DNA of 64,000 nt, from the NCBI RefSeq assembly GCF_012922555.1, contig NZ_WIPK01000001.1:1178001-1242000 (forward strand). Reading direction: 5' to 3'. Under the pieces are notes generated by a model, which saw nothing but the letters and a program-made list of their open reading frames with translations, ran no database searches and was not told the DNA's origin. The translations under genes and the position numbers were made by a program. Below, piece by piece: positions 45,556 through 54,406 of the stretch (its first letter is position 1; each line of letters opens with the position of its first letter). Source of the stretch: Paraclostridium dentum. Lineage in GTDB: Bacteria > Bacillota > Clostridia > Peptostreptococcales > Peptostreptococcaceae.

Positions 45556-45784
45556 ACTCTTTGCCTCCTTTACATTCTACATATTATATCATATTTGGAT
45601 GTTTATACTTATATCTATATTCATATCTTTTCAATTTTTAAATTAGCTATATAATATATCACCATTTATAAATATTTGTCATATAATCTATTATAGTAAA
45701 TTTTAATATAGGTATTAAATAAATTTCAACTTTATTTTATATTTTAATTTACTATATAAAATAATTATAAGAGAGGTAATATTT

Positions 45785-46267
45785 ATGGGTTTGTGGTGCA
45801 AATCAAATAAAAAATGCGGATTAAAAAAACCTAATAAATGTAAAAAATATTACTATAATTGCAATAACTCTTCATGCGGTAACAACAATAATTCAAATAT
45901 CACTCCTTGCAGTGGTAAAAAACCTGTAAGTTCTACAAACCATTATAAAACTTATACATGCTTAGATGGAAAAGATTATTTTGTTGTAAATGAAAACTTC
46001 TATGATAATTACTATGAAAAATGTAATCACTACTATATAACTGATTGTAATCATATAACTGATCATTACTATGAATATAATGTATATCATTATGATACAA
46101 AAGCTACTCACGATGAAAAATATGTTTGCAAAGATGTAGATAAGATAAATCCAGATAGTAATTGTGTAGAAAAAAATAATGGTTGTTCAGAAAAAGAAAA
46201 TTGTGATTGCCACTGTGGATGTAACTGCGATTATTGTAAAAAGCATAGAGAAAACAGCAGTTGCTAA
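45785..46267 (+). CDS. Cys/His/Tyr-rich spore-coat-like protein (CotD-like)
   Basis: This 160-residue protein is rich in Cys, Asn, Tyr, His and Lys, with no signal or membrane segment. The middle (CNHYYITDCNHITDHYYEY followed by NVYHYDTK) resembles the repeat-like core of CotD-type coat proteins. The C-terminus has a dense Cys cluster (CDCHCGCNCDYCKK). Such proteins are cross-linked into coats of endospores. It is a single gene with AGAGAGGTAAT as RBS and a terminator after it. The coat assignment is by composition and local pattern only. Confidence 0.55.
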   Translation: MGLWCKSNKKCGLKKPNKCKKYYYNCNNSSCGNNNNSNITPCSGKKPVSSTNHYKTYTCLDGKDYFVVNENFYDNYYEKCNHYYITDCNHITDHYYEYNVYHYDTKATHDEKYVCKDVDKINPDSNCVEKNNGCSEKENCDCHCGCNCDYCKKHRENSSC

Positions 46268-46285
46268 TTAAATAAAAATACTATT

Positions 46286-46312
46286 TCCCCTAGTATTTTT
46301 GTTTCTAGGGGA
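46286..46312 (+). terminator. Terminator of the coat-like gene
   Basis: TCCCCTAG / CTAGGGGA stem with an 11-base loop, followed by a T-rich run on the plus strand. Confidence 0.75.
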
Positions 46313-46344
46313 GATAATTTTTACCTCTTATATATTATTTTTAT

Positions 46345-46386
46345 AAAACAAACAAACCTATTCAAATGAATAGGTTTGTTTGTTTT
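46345..46386 (-). terminator. Terminator of the peptide-binding lipoprotein gene
   Basis: A 19-base perfect stem AAAACAAACAAACCTATTC / GAATAGGTTTGTTTGTTTT with an AAAT loop. It overlaps the lipoprotein stop codon by two bases. Confidence 0.85.
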
Positions 46387-48022
46387 ATTCTTTATTTCCA
46401 TTTATAAGCATAAAAAATGTTGTTGCATTTTTACTAGTACTAAACTCATCCGTATCTTTATATTTATCAATAAATTCATTTGTTATGCCTACGAAGTCAA
46501 TATCTCCATTTTCATATAAATTTATATCCGCAGATCCTTCTTTTACAATTTTTGTATTTACAGACTCTAATTTAACACTATTTTTATCCCAGTAATTTTG
46601 ATTTTTAGTCATTATATAAACATCATCTAATTTCCATTTAGTTAAAGTAAACGGACCATTGTATAATGTAGATTCTTTGGTTGTTCCATATTTATCACCT
46701 TGATTTTCTACAAATTTTTCATTTTGTGGGAAAAATACTGGAAATGCCATCAATCTATCAAAATAGCTAACAGGTCTATTAAGTTTTATTTCTAATGTAT
46801 AATCATCCAATGCTTTAACCCCTACACCTTCAGCTTCTTTAGTTTTTCCGATGTTGTAATCTTGAGCTCCAATAATATCATACATTATAAATCCATATTG
46901 AGATGCAGTTTCTGGATTTAATGTTCTTTTAAAAGCATATTCAAAATCATTAGCTGTTACTTTATCTCCATTGCTCCATTTAGAGTCTTCTCTTAAGTTA
47001 AAGGTCCAAGTTTTCTTATCTTCTGATGATTCCCAGCTCTTAGCAATACCTTCAACTACCTTCCCATCATTATCTACCCTTACAAGGCCTTCCATAACAT
47101 TATTTGCAGCACTAAATGATAATGAATCTGTAGATCTACTCATATCTAAAGAAGGTATATCTGAAGTACTTGTTAAATTTAATTCATTTTTCCCTTCTGC
47201 ACTTGCCCATTTGTAAGCGTATTTTGCTCCGTATGGAATTATAGTTATTCCATCTACATAAGGTTTTTGTATATAAGCACTACTACTTTGGAAAAGAGGC
47301 ATTATAAATGCATCACTCAATAAAAGTTCTTCTGCTTTAGCATATTTTTTCCAACTATCGTTAATATTTGTTGAAGTTTTTCCTTCTTCTATTAAATAAT
47401 TATAGTCTTTACTATCATATCCACTATTTACTCCAAATTTTCCAGTAGTAGTAAACGTCTCTAAAAATGTTAATGGATCTGGATAGTCAGCAACCCAAGA
47501 GCTATAAACTAAATCATAATCGCCTTGTGCTTCTAATTGTTGTTTTTGCTTAAATGGGACTTGCTTTATCTCTACTGTCATTCCATCTAGATTTTTTTGT
47601 AATTGACTTTGAAAAAATTCTCCTACTCGCTTACTACTTTCAACGTCTGATGTTAGAACTTCTATTGTAACTTTATCAAAATTCAACTCCTTCTTTGCTT
47701 TATCCCAATGTTCTTTTGCTTCTTTTAAATCATACCCACTGCCCATATTCCCAGCAATTTCTCTATAGTCTTTACCTTCATCATTTATGGCTAACCCCTC
47801 TGGTGTATAATAATTTACCGGATTTGATCCATTATTCAAAATCACACTAGTTATTTCGCTTTTATCAACTGCCATAGATATTGCAAGTCTTGCATCTTTA
47901 TTTTTCAATAATTCACTAGAATTTATAACTTTACCATCATCTTTGTTACTACATCCTACTAAGATTGATGAAGTCATTAATGTGATTAGTGTCATTGTCG
48001 ATACATATTTTTTTAATATCAT
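46385..48022 (-). CDS. Peptide-binding lipoprotein, circularly permuted OppA-type
   Basis: In this 545-residue lipoprotein the signal peptide ends LVGC (Cys24). After a linker (25-37), residues 38-280 are what normally forms the C-terminal half of OppA/DppA proteins: KDARLAISMAVDKSEI, WVADYPDPLTFLETF, IIPYGAKYAYKWASAEGK. Residues 281-545 are what is normally the N-terminal half: LNLTSTSDIPSLDMS, EGLVRVDNDGKVVEGIAKSW, WSNGDKVTANDFEYAFKRTL, LYNGPFTLTKW. The chain ends FFMLINGNKE, which in relatives runs straight into the KNKDARLA segment. Both halves look complete. It would bind peptides for an ABC importer not seen nearby. Function of the permuted form, or an assembly artefact, must be tested. 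Confidence 0.85.
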   Translation of the reverse strand: MILKKYVSTMTLITLMTSSILVGCSNKDDGKVINSSELLKNKDARLAISMAVDKSEITSVILNNGSNPVNYYTPEGLAINDEGKDYREIAGNMGSGYDLKEAKEHWDKAKKELNFDKVTIEVLTSDVESSKRVGEFFQSQLQKNLDGMTVEIKQVPFKQKQQLEAQGDYDLVYSSWVADYPDPLTFLETFTTTGKFGVNSGYDSKDYNYLIEEGKTSTNINDSWKKYAKAEELLLSDAFIMPLFQSSSAYIQKPYVDGITIIPYGAKYAYKWASAEGKNELNLTSTSDIPSLDMSRSTDSLSFSAANNVMEGLVRVDNDGKVVEGIAKSWESSEDKKTWTFNLREDSKWSNGDKVTANDFEYAFKRTLNPETASQYGFIMYDIIGAQDYNIGKTKEAEGVGVKALDDYTLEIKLNRPVSYFDRLMAFPVFFPQNEKFVENQGDKYGTTKESTLYNGPFTLTKWKLDDVYIMTKNQNYWDKNSVKLESVNTKIVKEGSADINLYENGDIDFVGITNEFIDKYKDTDEFSTSKNATTFFMLINGNKE

Positions 48023-48120
48023 CTAAATCCCTCCAGTTTAATATATTTTATTAACAAATGAGCTATTAGTTACACAATTTTAATCCTCATTTTCTTTCAA
48101 TATAATCCATCTTTAAATTT

Positions 48121-48170
48121 AAATAAAAAAGAAAGTGAATAAATTTTATATTTCACTTTCTTTTTTATTT
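48121..48170 (-). terminator. Terminator after the amidohydrolase gene
   Basis: AAATAAAAAAGAAAGTGAA / TTCACTTTCTTTTTTATTT, 19-base perfect stem, loop of 12 bases, next to the amidohydrolase stop. Confidence 0.85.
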
Positions 48171-48173
48171 AAA

Positions 48174-49343
48174 TTAATTTTTAGAATAAACTATATTTCC
48201 ATCTATTATGGTATATAAAGTTTCTGTAAATACTTCCATAGGGTTACCTGTAAATATAGCTATATCTGCATCTTTTCCAGCTTCAATACTTCCTAATCGA
48301 TCATCAACTCCACAAATTTTAGCCGCATTTATAGTTATAGCTTTAAGTGCTTCATCTATTCCCAATCCTTTTTTAGCTGCAAATCCTGCACATATTGGCA
48401 AATACTGAATAGGTATTACTGGATGGTCTGTTGTTATTGCAACTTGAACTCCATTTTTGTTTAATTTTCCAGCTGTTTCAAATGTTCTATTTTTAAGTTC
48501 TACTTTACTTCTATTAGTTAAGCTAGGCCCCACAATCGCACTAAAGCCGGAATTTTTTATGTATTGTGCAATAAGATGTCCTTCTGTACAATGATCTAAT
48601 GTCATATCTAAATCAAACTCTTTGGCAATTCTAATGGCTGTAAGTATATCATCTGCTCTGTGTGCATGAGCTTTTAATGGTATTTTCTTATTTAAAACAT
48701 CAATAAAACATTCTTGTTTTAAATCAATATCAAAATGTTCACCTTTCTGCTTAGCTATTTCTTTCTTGTTTTTGTAATTCAAAGCATTAGTTAAAGCTTC
48801 TCTTAAAATTGCAGCCGTAGCCATTCTCGTGGATGGAGATATACTTTTAGATGAGTACACTCTTTTAGGATTTTCACCAAATGCAACTTTCATAGCTGCA
48901 CCCTCTTTTACAATCATATCATCTATAGATGTTCCACTCGTTTTTATAAAAGCAAATTTACCTCCACATACATTAGCACTTCCTTGACCTGTCATAACAG
49001 AAGTTATTCCTCCTTCTATAGCATCCTTAAATGCCTCATCTAAAGGATTTATTGCATCTATTGCTCTTAAGTGCGCTGTAAGCGGTGTTGTTGCTTCATT
49101 TATATCGTCACCTTCAAATCTTATACCTTCTTCACTTAATCCTATGTGGCAATGAGCTTCAATAATTCCCGGCATCACCCATCCACCTTGAGCATCTATA
49201 ACTTCCATAATATCTAATTCATTTATATATTTATCAACATTTATTATCTTCCCATCATCTATAAGTACACATCCATTTTCATAGTTTTCTCCGGTCATAG
49301 TTATAATTTTTCCATTTTTTATTAAAATCATTGAATCCTCCAA
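48174..49343 (-). CDS. Amidohydrolase (imidazolonepropionase-like)
   Basis: This 389-residue metal-dependent hydrolase of the amidohydrolase superfamily starts LIKNGKIITMTGENYENGCVLI. It has the first metal motif in GIIEAHCHIGLSEEG. Further His are in KAHAHRADDI and TLDHCTEG, and the late Asp is in AITTDHPVIP. The C-terminal RLGSIEAGKDADIAIFTGNP is typical. The exact substrate is unknown; relatives are annotated as imidazolonepropionase-like or dipeptidases. It lies 15 bases after the rubrerythrin gene and may be co-transcribed with it. Confidence 0.88.
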   Translation of the reverse strand: MEDSMILIKNGKIITMTGENYENGCVLIDDGKIINVDKYINELDIMEVIDAQGGWVMPGIIEAHCHIGLSEEGIRFEGDDINEATTPLTAHLRAIDAINPLDEAFKDAIEGGITSVMTGQGSANVCGGKFAFIKTSGTSIDDMIVKEGAAMKVAFGENPKRVYSSKSISPSTRMATAAILREALTNALNYKNKKEIAKQKGEHFDIDLKQECFIDVLNKKIPLKAHAHRADDILTAIRIAKEFDLDMTLDHCTEGHLIAQYIKNSGFSAIVGPSLTNRSKVELKNRTFETAGKLNKNGVQVAITTDHPVIPIQYLPICAGFAAKKGLGIDEALKAITINAAKICGVDDRLGSIEAGKDADIAIFTGNPMEVFTETLYTIIDGNIVYSKN

Positions 49344-49358
49344 ATTATAGTTTTAGTT

Positions 49359-49895
49359 TTATATACAATCACATTTAATTTCGAAAAAAGATTTTGGATG
49401 TGAACATACAGGACATATTTCTAATGCTTTTTTCCCATTATGAATATGTCCACAGTTCATACATCGCCATGTAACCTCTTCTTCCTTCTTAAATACACTA
49501 TTATCATCTAAATTTTTTATAAGCTCTAAATATCTTTCTTCATGCTGTTTTTCAATTTTACCAACAGACTTAAAAAGATATGCTATATCATCAAATCCTT
49601 CTTCTTGGGCTTCTTTTGCAAATTTATAATACATGTCTGTCCATTCATAATTTTCTCCTTCAGCTGAGTCAATTAAATTGCTTTTCGTAGAGTGTATTCC
49701 ATTATTAATTAATTTAAACCATATTTTTGCATGTGCCATCTCATTGTTTGCAGTTTCTTCAAAGTATTGAGCTATCTTGTTATAGCCTTCTTTTTTTGCT
49801 TGATTTGCATAGTAATTATATTTAGCTGTAGCCTGAGACTCTCCAGCAAATGCTACCATTAGATTTTTTACAGTTTTGCTATCTTTTAAATCCAT
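49359..49895 (-). CDS. rbr: Rubrerythrin
   Basis: In this 178-residue protein the N-terminal ferritin-like domain has the di-iron pattern [18 protein letters not shown] and [14 protein letters not shown], with a later EKQHEERY. The C-terminal rubredoxin-like domain has two CxxC knuckles, [15 protein letters not shown] and CPVCSHPKS. Rubrerythrins reduce peroxide in anaerobes. With sodA and the Fur-like boxes it forms the oxidative and iron-stress side of this window. Confidence 0.95.
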   Translation of the reverse strand: MDLKDSKTVKNLMVAFAGESQATAKYNYYANQAKKEGYNKIAQYFEETANNEMAHAKIWFKLINNGIHSTKSNLIDSAEGENYEWTDMYYKFAKEAQEEGFDDIAYLFKSVGKIEKQHEERYLELIKNLDDNSVFKKEEEVTWRCMNCGHIHNGKKALEICPVCSHPKSFFEIKCDCI

Positions 49896-50032
49896 AATTC
49901 TCCTCCTTAATATTAAGTAGTGCTTATTATCTTTAATATTAAGATTTCAATGATATTATTACTAAAAAAGAAAACCTTTTTCTTTCTATATGATATAATT
50001 TATATAATATTAATTTTAAGGTGGTAATTTAT

Positions 50033-50638
50033 ATGAAAAATCCAATTGTTACTATGAAAGTAAAAGATGGAAAATCTATAAAAATAGAACTTTTTCCAAA
50101 TGAAGCTCCTGAATCTGTAAAAAACTTTATAAGTCTTATAAATAAGGGGTTTTATAAGAATACAGCCTTTTGGAGAGTAGAAAATAATAAGTTAATCCAA
50201 GGTGGTTGTCCAGAAAATAATGGTACAGGAATTTTAGGATATAGTATAAAAAGTGAATGTTTATCTAATCGAGTGGATAATAACTTAAAATTCACTAGAG
50301 GAACTCTTGGTTACGGTAGATTTGAGCATAATACAGAAAGTTGCCATTTTTTTATAGTTACTCAAGACACTCCTCAACTTGATAAAAATTTTGCTTCATT
50401 TGGACGAGTTGTAGATGGAATGGACGAGGTTGATAGAATAAGTAAAGTTGAAACTGAGTTAGAGGTTTTCTTACATAGAGCTGTTGAAAAAATATATATT
50501 GAAAGTATGACTGTAAATACATTTGGAATTAAATACGATGAACCAACTAAACTTTTAGGCTTATCGAAGGAAGAAACTTTATCAAAATGGAATGCTACGA
50601 TGGAAGAACGTAAAAAAACAGGCTATAAAGTTGTATAA
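50033..50638 (+). CDS. Cyclophilin-type peptidyl-prolyl isomerase with C-terminal extension
   Basis: I start at MKNPIVTMKVKDGKS (201 residues), with AAGGTGG before it; a GTG four codons upstream would place that RBS inside. The cyclophilin core (about 1-150) has NEAPESVKNFISLINKGFYKN, WRVENNKLIQGGCPENNGTG and FASFGRVVDGMDEVDRI. About 45 extra residues follow (TFGIKYDEPTKLLGLSKEET...TGYKVV). No signal peptide, so cytoplasmic. AG for FI differences in the core may lower activity; this is not tested by sequence. Confidence 0.9.
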   Translation: MKNPIVTMKVKDGKSIKIELFPNEAPESVKNFISLINKGFYKNTAFWRVENNKLIQGGCPENNGTGILGYSIKSECLSNRVDNNLKFTRGTLGYGRFEHNTESCHFFIVTQDTPQLDKNFASFGRVVDGMDEVDRISKVETELEVFLHRAVEKIYIESMTVNTFGIKYDEPTKLLGLSKEETLSKWNATMEERKKTGYKVV

Positions 50639-50667
50639 AAAATAAGTAGCATTAGCTACTTATTTTT
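50638..50667. terminator. Bidirectional terminator
   Basis: AAAAATAAGTAGC / GCTACTTATTTTT with an ATTA loop, between the convergent cyclophilin and 362-residue genes and touching both stops. Confidence 0.85.
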
Positions 50668-51754
50668 ATTTTGATGCTATATCTTTATTTTTATAAGCTT
50701 TATAGCAATTTAAAAATTCTCTAGTGTTAAATATGTACTTACCACTTATTTGCGTATAATAATCGCCTGTAGAGTCGTATATTTCTTTTATTTTTTGTGT
50801 TAAGTTTTTGTTGTAGTATCTTAGTTCTTTAAACTCTTTTTTTAATCTGTCAGCTGTTAACCATAATTTATTACAATTTATATCTGCAAGTCTTATATTT
50901 TCAAATGACATATTATTTTTTTGACCATCTACATATAATTCAGCTAATATTTCCTGCAAGTTCTCATTTGTCAAATCATGATTAAGTTTTATGTATATTA
51001 TTGCACCCATTCCATCTCTACCTTTTTCATTTAATTTTTCTTGATTTATAAGTGCATTTAATGGTTGTCTTTTTATGTATACATAATTTAAATCATCTAA
51101 TATATACTCTCCTCTTATATATTTTGCTGGTTTGTATATAACTAAAATTGGGCTATATTCTCCGCCTATTTCATCATCATTTAAATCTGTTATTTCATTT
51201 AAATCTAACATATTATATTCTTTAGATATAGATCCATATCTCGACCTTTTGATAAGACTGTACATTCTAGAGGTTTTAACTTTGTATAATATATTATCTA
51301 TATATGATTTGTCTAAAACTTCATTTTCATTTTGAGAATTATTTATATAATCTAACTTTGCAGCTTCTTTTAATTCATAGATATCATCTATACTTATATC
51401 AAAATATGCTGCCAATGATTTAAATTTTTCTTCTAAACTGTTTATATCTATATCAATATATTTTTGAAAATCTTCTATCTTTTCTTCTGATTTTATATTT
51501 AATAATAAAGTTCCTATGGAATGAATACTCACGTAACTTTCTTTTTCAAATAATAATTTAATAATATTGTTTTTAAGCTTTTCTATATTTTGTGATATCC
51601 TTATAAAATCATTTATATCACAAATATCCATTTCGTCATTATGTATAATATTTTTAGGTATCTCTATATAGTTATTTTCATCTTTTAAACATAATTTAAA
51701 ATCTTTTTCTACTATTATTTTTTCTATTAATTTTGCGTTACTACCTTCTGTCAT
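50666..51754 (-). CDS. Hypothetical protein (362 aa)
   Basis: A strong RBS (AAGGAGAAATAAG) precedes the ATG. The product is a soluble charged protein, 362 residues, without signal or membrane segments. The first 130 residues look helical and include a possible helix-turn-helix (SLAAYFDISIDDIYELKEAAKL). The rest is mixed alpha/beta with IYKPAKYIRGEYILDDLNYVY and GRDGMGAIIYIKL. I do not recognise a family. It may be co-transcribed after the c-di-GMP gene (about 70 bases), so a link to signalling is possible. Confidence 0.7.
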   Translation of the reverse strand: MTEGSNAKLIEKIIVEKDFKLCLKDENNYIEIPKNIIHNDEMDICDINDFIRISQNIEKLKNNIIKLLFEKESYVSIHSIGTLLLNIKSEEKIEDFQKYIDIDINSLEEKFKSLAAYFDISIDDIYELKEAAKLDYINNSQNENEVLDKSYIDNILYKVKTSRMYSLIKRSRYGSISKEYNMLDLNEITDLNDDEIGGEYSPILVIYKPAKYIRGEYILDDLNYVYIKRQPLNALINQEKLNEKGRDGMGAIIYIKLNHDLTNENLQEILAELYVDGQKNNMSFENIRLADINCNKLWLTADRLKKEFKELRYYNKNLTQKIKEIYDSTGDYYTQISGKYIFNTREFLNCYKAYKNKDIASK

Positions 51755-51823
51755 CTTATTTCTCCTTACTATATATTGTCCTAAGTATTATTATACATAA
51801 AATTCTTAGTTAGTCATATTATT

Positions 51824-53623
51824 TTAATTATTAGTCATTTCTATTTCTTTCAAAAATACTTTCACTATATGTGGATCAAATTGGTTTCCAGAACATTTTA
51901 TTAACTCTTTTTTTGCTCTATTTTTACTTATTTTATTTTTGTATGTCCTATCACTAGTCATAGCGTCATATGCATCTACAACACATATAATTCTAGCTAA
52001 AAAAGGGATCTCTTCTCCCTTTAATCCCAATGGGTAACCTTTTCCATCATATCTTTCATGGTGTGTTAATATTCCTTTTGCTATATGTTCTATATCAGGA
52101 TTTAGCATGGCAATTCTATAACCTTTTCCAGTATGAGTTTTCATGATTTCAAATTCTTCGCTATCTAGCACACCAGGTTTTGATAATATTTCATCGGGTA
52201 TACCTATTTTACCGATATCATGTAATGTAGCTAATAAAATTAGTTTATTTAAATTATCATTTGATAGGTTTAACCTTTTACCTAATCTTTTTGCATATTT
52301 AATTACACGGTCAGTGTGTTCTTCTGTTTGAGGATGCTTTTGAGCTAGCGTTTCTTGAAGCGAACCTATAATAAAACTTTTTATACTTTTTCCATGTAAT
52401 AATTTTTCCCTATAAGTTTTATCCTCCGCTTCGGTTAAAACTTTATCAATTTCTTTTCCAATATCATTTTTAGTAGATGTTCCTAATGCTATACTTAATG
52501 GTATTATACTATCTGACTTTTCTTTACAATTCTCTTTTATTTCATCGCATATAAGCTCTGCCTCTTTAGCTGTTGTTTTTGGTAGTATTATGCAAATTTC
52601 ATCTCCACCCCATCTAAATATAAGATCCTTTTTTCTACATGAAGATTTAATTACAGTTGATATATCTATAAGTAATTTATCTCCTTGTAAATGCCCTAAA
52701 GTATCATTTACAACCTTTAGACCGTTCACATCTCCCATTATAAGGCTAAGTGGTAAGTATTTTTGTGAATTTAACTTTCTTATTTTTTCATCAAAGTAAG
52801 CTCTATTATAAAGTCCTGTCAATTTATCCGTATAACTCATTTTTTTTAATTTATTTTCCAAAATAACATTTTCAGTAACATCTCTGGCAACTCCCACTAT
52901 ACTAGAAATATCCCCATTTTTATTAAATATAGGAACTTTTCTACTTTCCATATATTTAGCATTATCATCATCAATTTTAACCTTAATTTTTTTACATTCT
53001 TTGCTGTTACTTTCGATAACTTGTCTATCAAACTTAACTATTTCATTTACCATAGACAATTTGTTTTTTGATTCCGTTTCTCTTATATATATTTTCTCAA
53101 GGTCTTTATCACTTTTTCCTATAATTTCTTTTTTATCTGTTTTATAATACTCTTTTGCAAAAGCCTTGTTACAATGTAAGTATGTACCTTCTATATCTTT
53201 ATGAAATATACAATCAGGAATTGTATCAATTATAGTTTGTAATAATTCTTTTTGTTTTATTATTTCATCTTCATACTTTTTTCTACTCGTTTGGTTTTGC
53301 AATATTCCTAAAAACATTTCTATTTTATTACTTATTTTTATCGGAGCTATATAGCATTCTAAAAAAATATCATCCAAATACCCTGTAAACAATTTTGGAT
53401 TTCCCGAATTTATAACTTCTATATAATTCCCCTCATATTCATTTGCTAAATCTATAGGATACAATTCATTTAAATACTTTCCAATGATATTTGATTTATC
53501 TAATCCTAATGAATCTGCATAGTGTTTATTTGCAAATAAAAATTCACCATCTATGCTTCTCAACCAAACAGAATAAGGTATATTATCCAACAAAATTTCC
53601 AATAAATTACTAATCATAAACAC
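51824..53623 (-). CDS. PAS-PAS-GGDEF-HD-GYP signalling protein
   Basis: In this 599-residue cytoplasmic protein, PAS 1 covers about 5-120 (YSVWLRSIDGEFLFANKHYA) and PAS 2 about 125-255 (DTIPDCIFHKDIEGTYLHCN). A GGDEF domain (about 260-415) has RWGGDEICIILP. An HD-GYP domain (about 420-599) has LHDIGKIGIP, HTGKGYRIA, LTHHERYDGKGYP and VVDAYDAMTSDRTYK. GGDEF makes and HD-GYP degrades c-di-GMP. The GGDEF signature reads GGDEI, which may reduce cyclase activity, so the protein may act mainly as a phosphodiesterase. The PAS ligand is unknown. Confidence 0.93.
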   Translation of the reverse strand: MFMISNLLEILLDNIPYSVWLRSIDGEFLFANKHYADSLGLDKSNIIGKYLNELYPIDLANEYEGNYIEVINSGNPKLFTGYLDDIFLECYIAPIKISNKIEMFLGILQNQTSRKKYEDEIIKQKELLQTIIDTIPDCIFHKDIEGTYLHCNKAFAKEYYKTDKKEIIGKSDKDLEKIYIRETESKNKLSMVNEIVKFDRQVIESNSKECKKIKVKIDDDNAKYMESRKVPIFNKNGDISSIVGVARDVTENVILENKLKKMSYTDKLTGLYNRAYFDEKIRKLNSQKYLPLSLIMGDVNGLKVVNDTLGHLQGDKLLIDISTVIKSSCRKKDLIFRWGGDEICIILPKTTAKEAELICDEIKENCKEKSDSIIPLSIALGTSTKNDIGKEIDKVLTEAEDKTYREKLLHGKSIKSFIIGSLQETLAQKHPQTEEHTDRVIKYAKRLGKRLNLSNDNLNKLILLATLHDIGKIGIPDEILSKPGVLDSEEFEIMKTHTGKGYRIAMLNPDIEHIAKGILTHHERYDGKGYPLGLKGEEIPFLARIICVVDAYDAMTSDRTYKNKISKNRAKKELIKCSGNQFDPHIVKVFLKEIEMTNN

Positions 53624-53753
53624 CCTCCATCCCTTTATACCTACATTTATTATTTTACATAGATTTATATTTTTTTACAATCTTTTAGGTGTATTATTGA
53701 TCTTAGACTAGTATAATATTAATATATCTAAACTGAGAGTTGAGGTTTTTGCA

Positions 53754-54362
53754 ATGAATAGTAATTTAAAAGAATTATTAAAAGATTATAAACCATATAT
53801 AAATGGTCATCAAAATATGAAAAAAGCTTCTGTTTTAATTCCTATAGTAAAAAAAAATAATGAAGACTTTATACTCTTTGAAGTTAGGTCAAAGACATTA
53901 AGGTCTCAACCAAATGAAATATCTTTTCCCGGAGGCATGATCGAAAAAAATGAAACTCCAATTACTGCTTGCATAAGAGAAACTTGCGAAGAACTAGGTA
54001 CCATTGATAGCAATGTAGAAATAGCAAGCGAACTTGATTTATTTTTAAGTCCTGCAGATATAATAATACATACTTTTGTTGGCTTCATACACGACTTAGA
54101 AAGTCTAAATCCAAACATAGATGAAGTAGACCATATTTTTTTAGTTCCTTTATCTCATTTATTAGAAAATGAGCCTTTACGATATAAAAATGAAGTTAGA
54201 GTAGTTCCTAATAAAAATTTTCCCTATGACTTAATACCTAACAAAGAAAATTATAAGTTCAAATCAGGAAATTATGACTCTTTATTCTATAAATATAATG
54301 ATTATGTTATTTGGGGCATAACAGGTAAAATACTTGAAAACTTTCTTAATTTAATTAAATAA
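53754..54362 (+). CDS. Nudix hydrolase, CoA-pyrophosphatase type
   Basis: In this 202-residue protein the Nudix box GGMIEKNETPITACIRETCEELG fits GX5EX7REUXEEXGU. Upstream, RSKTLRSQPNEISFPGG is the NudL/UPF0035 signature typical of CoA pyrophosphatases. It should hydrolyse CoA or related nucleotide pyrophosphates with Mg or Mn. It is a single gene, divergent from the c-di-GMP gene. Confidence 0.93.
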   Translation: MNSNLKELLKDYKPYINGHQNMKKASVLIPIVKKNNEDFILFEVRSKTLRSQPNEISFPGGMIEKNETPITACIRETCEELGTIDSNVEIASELDLFLSPADIIIHTFVGFIHDLESLNPNIDEVDHIFLVPLSHLLENEPLRYKNEVRVVPNKNFPYDLIPNKENYKFKSGNYDSLFYKYNDYVIWGITGKILENFLNLIK

Positions 54363-54373
54363 ATTTTAACTAA

Positions 54374-54402
54374 AAAGGACTCCATATAATATGGAGTCCT
54401 TT
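54374..54402. terminator. Bidirectional terminator
   Basis: AAAGGACTCCATAT / ATATGGAGTCCTTT with a 1-base loop, between the convergent Nudix and nfnB genes. Confidence 0.88.
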
Positions 54403-54406
54403 ATTG

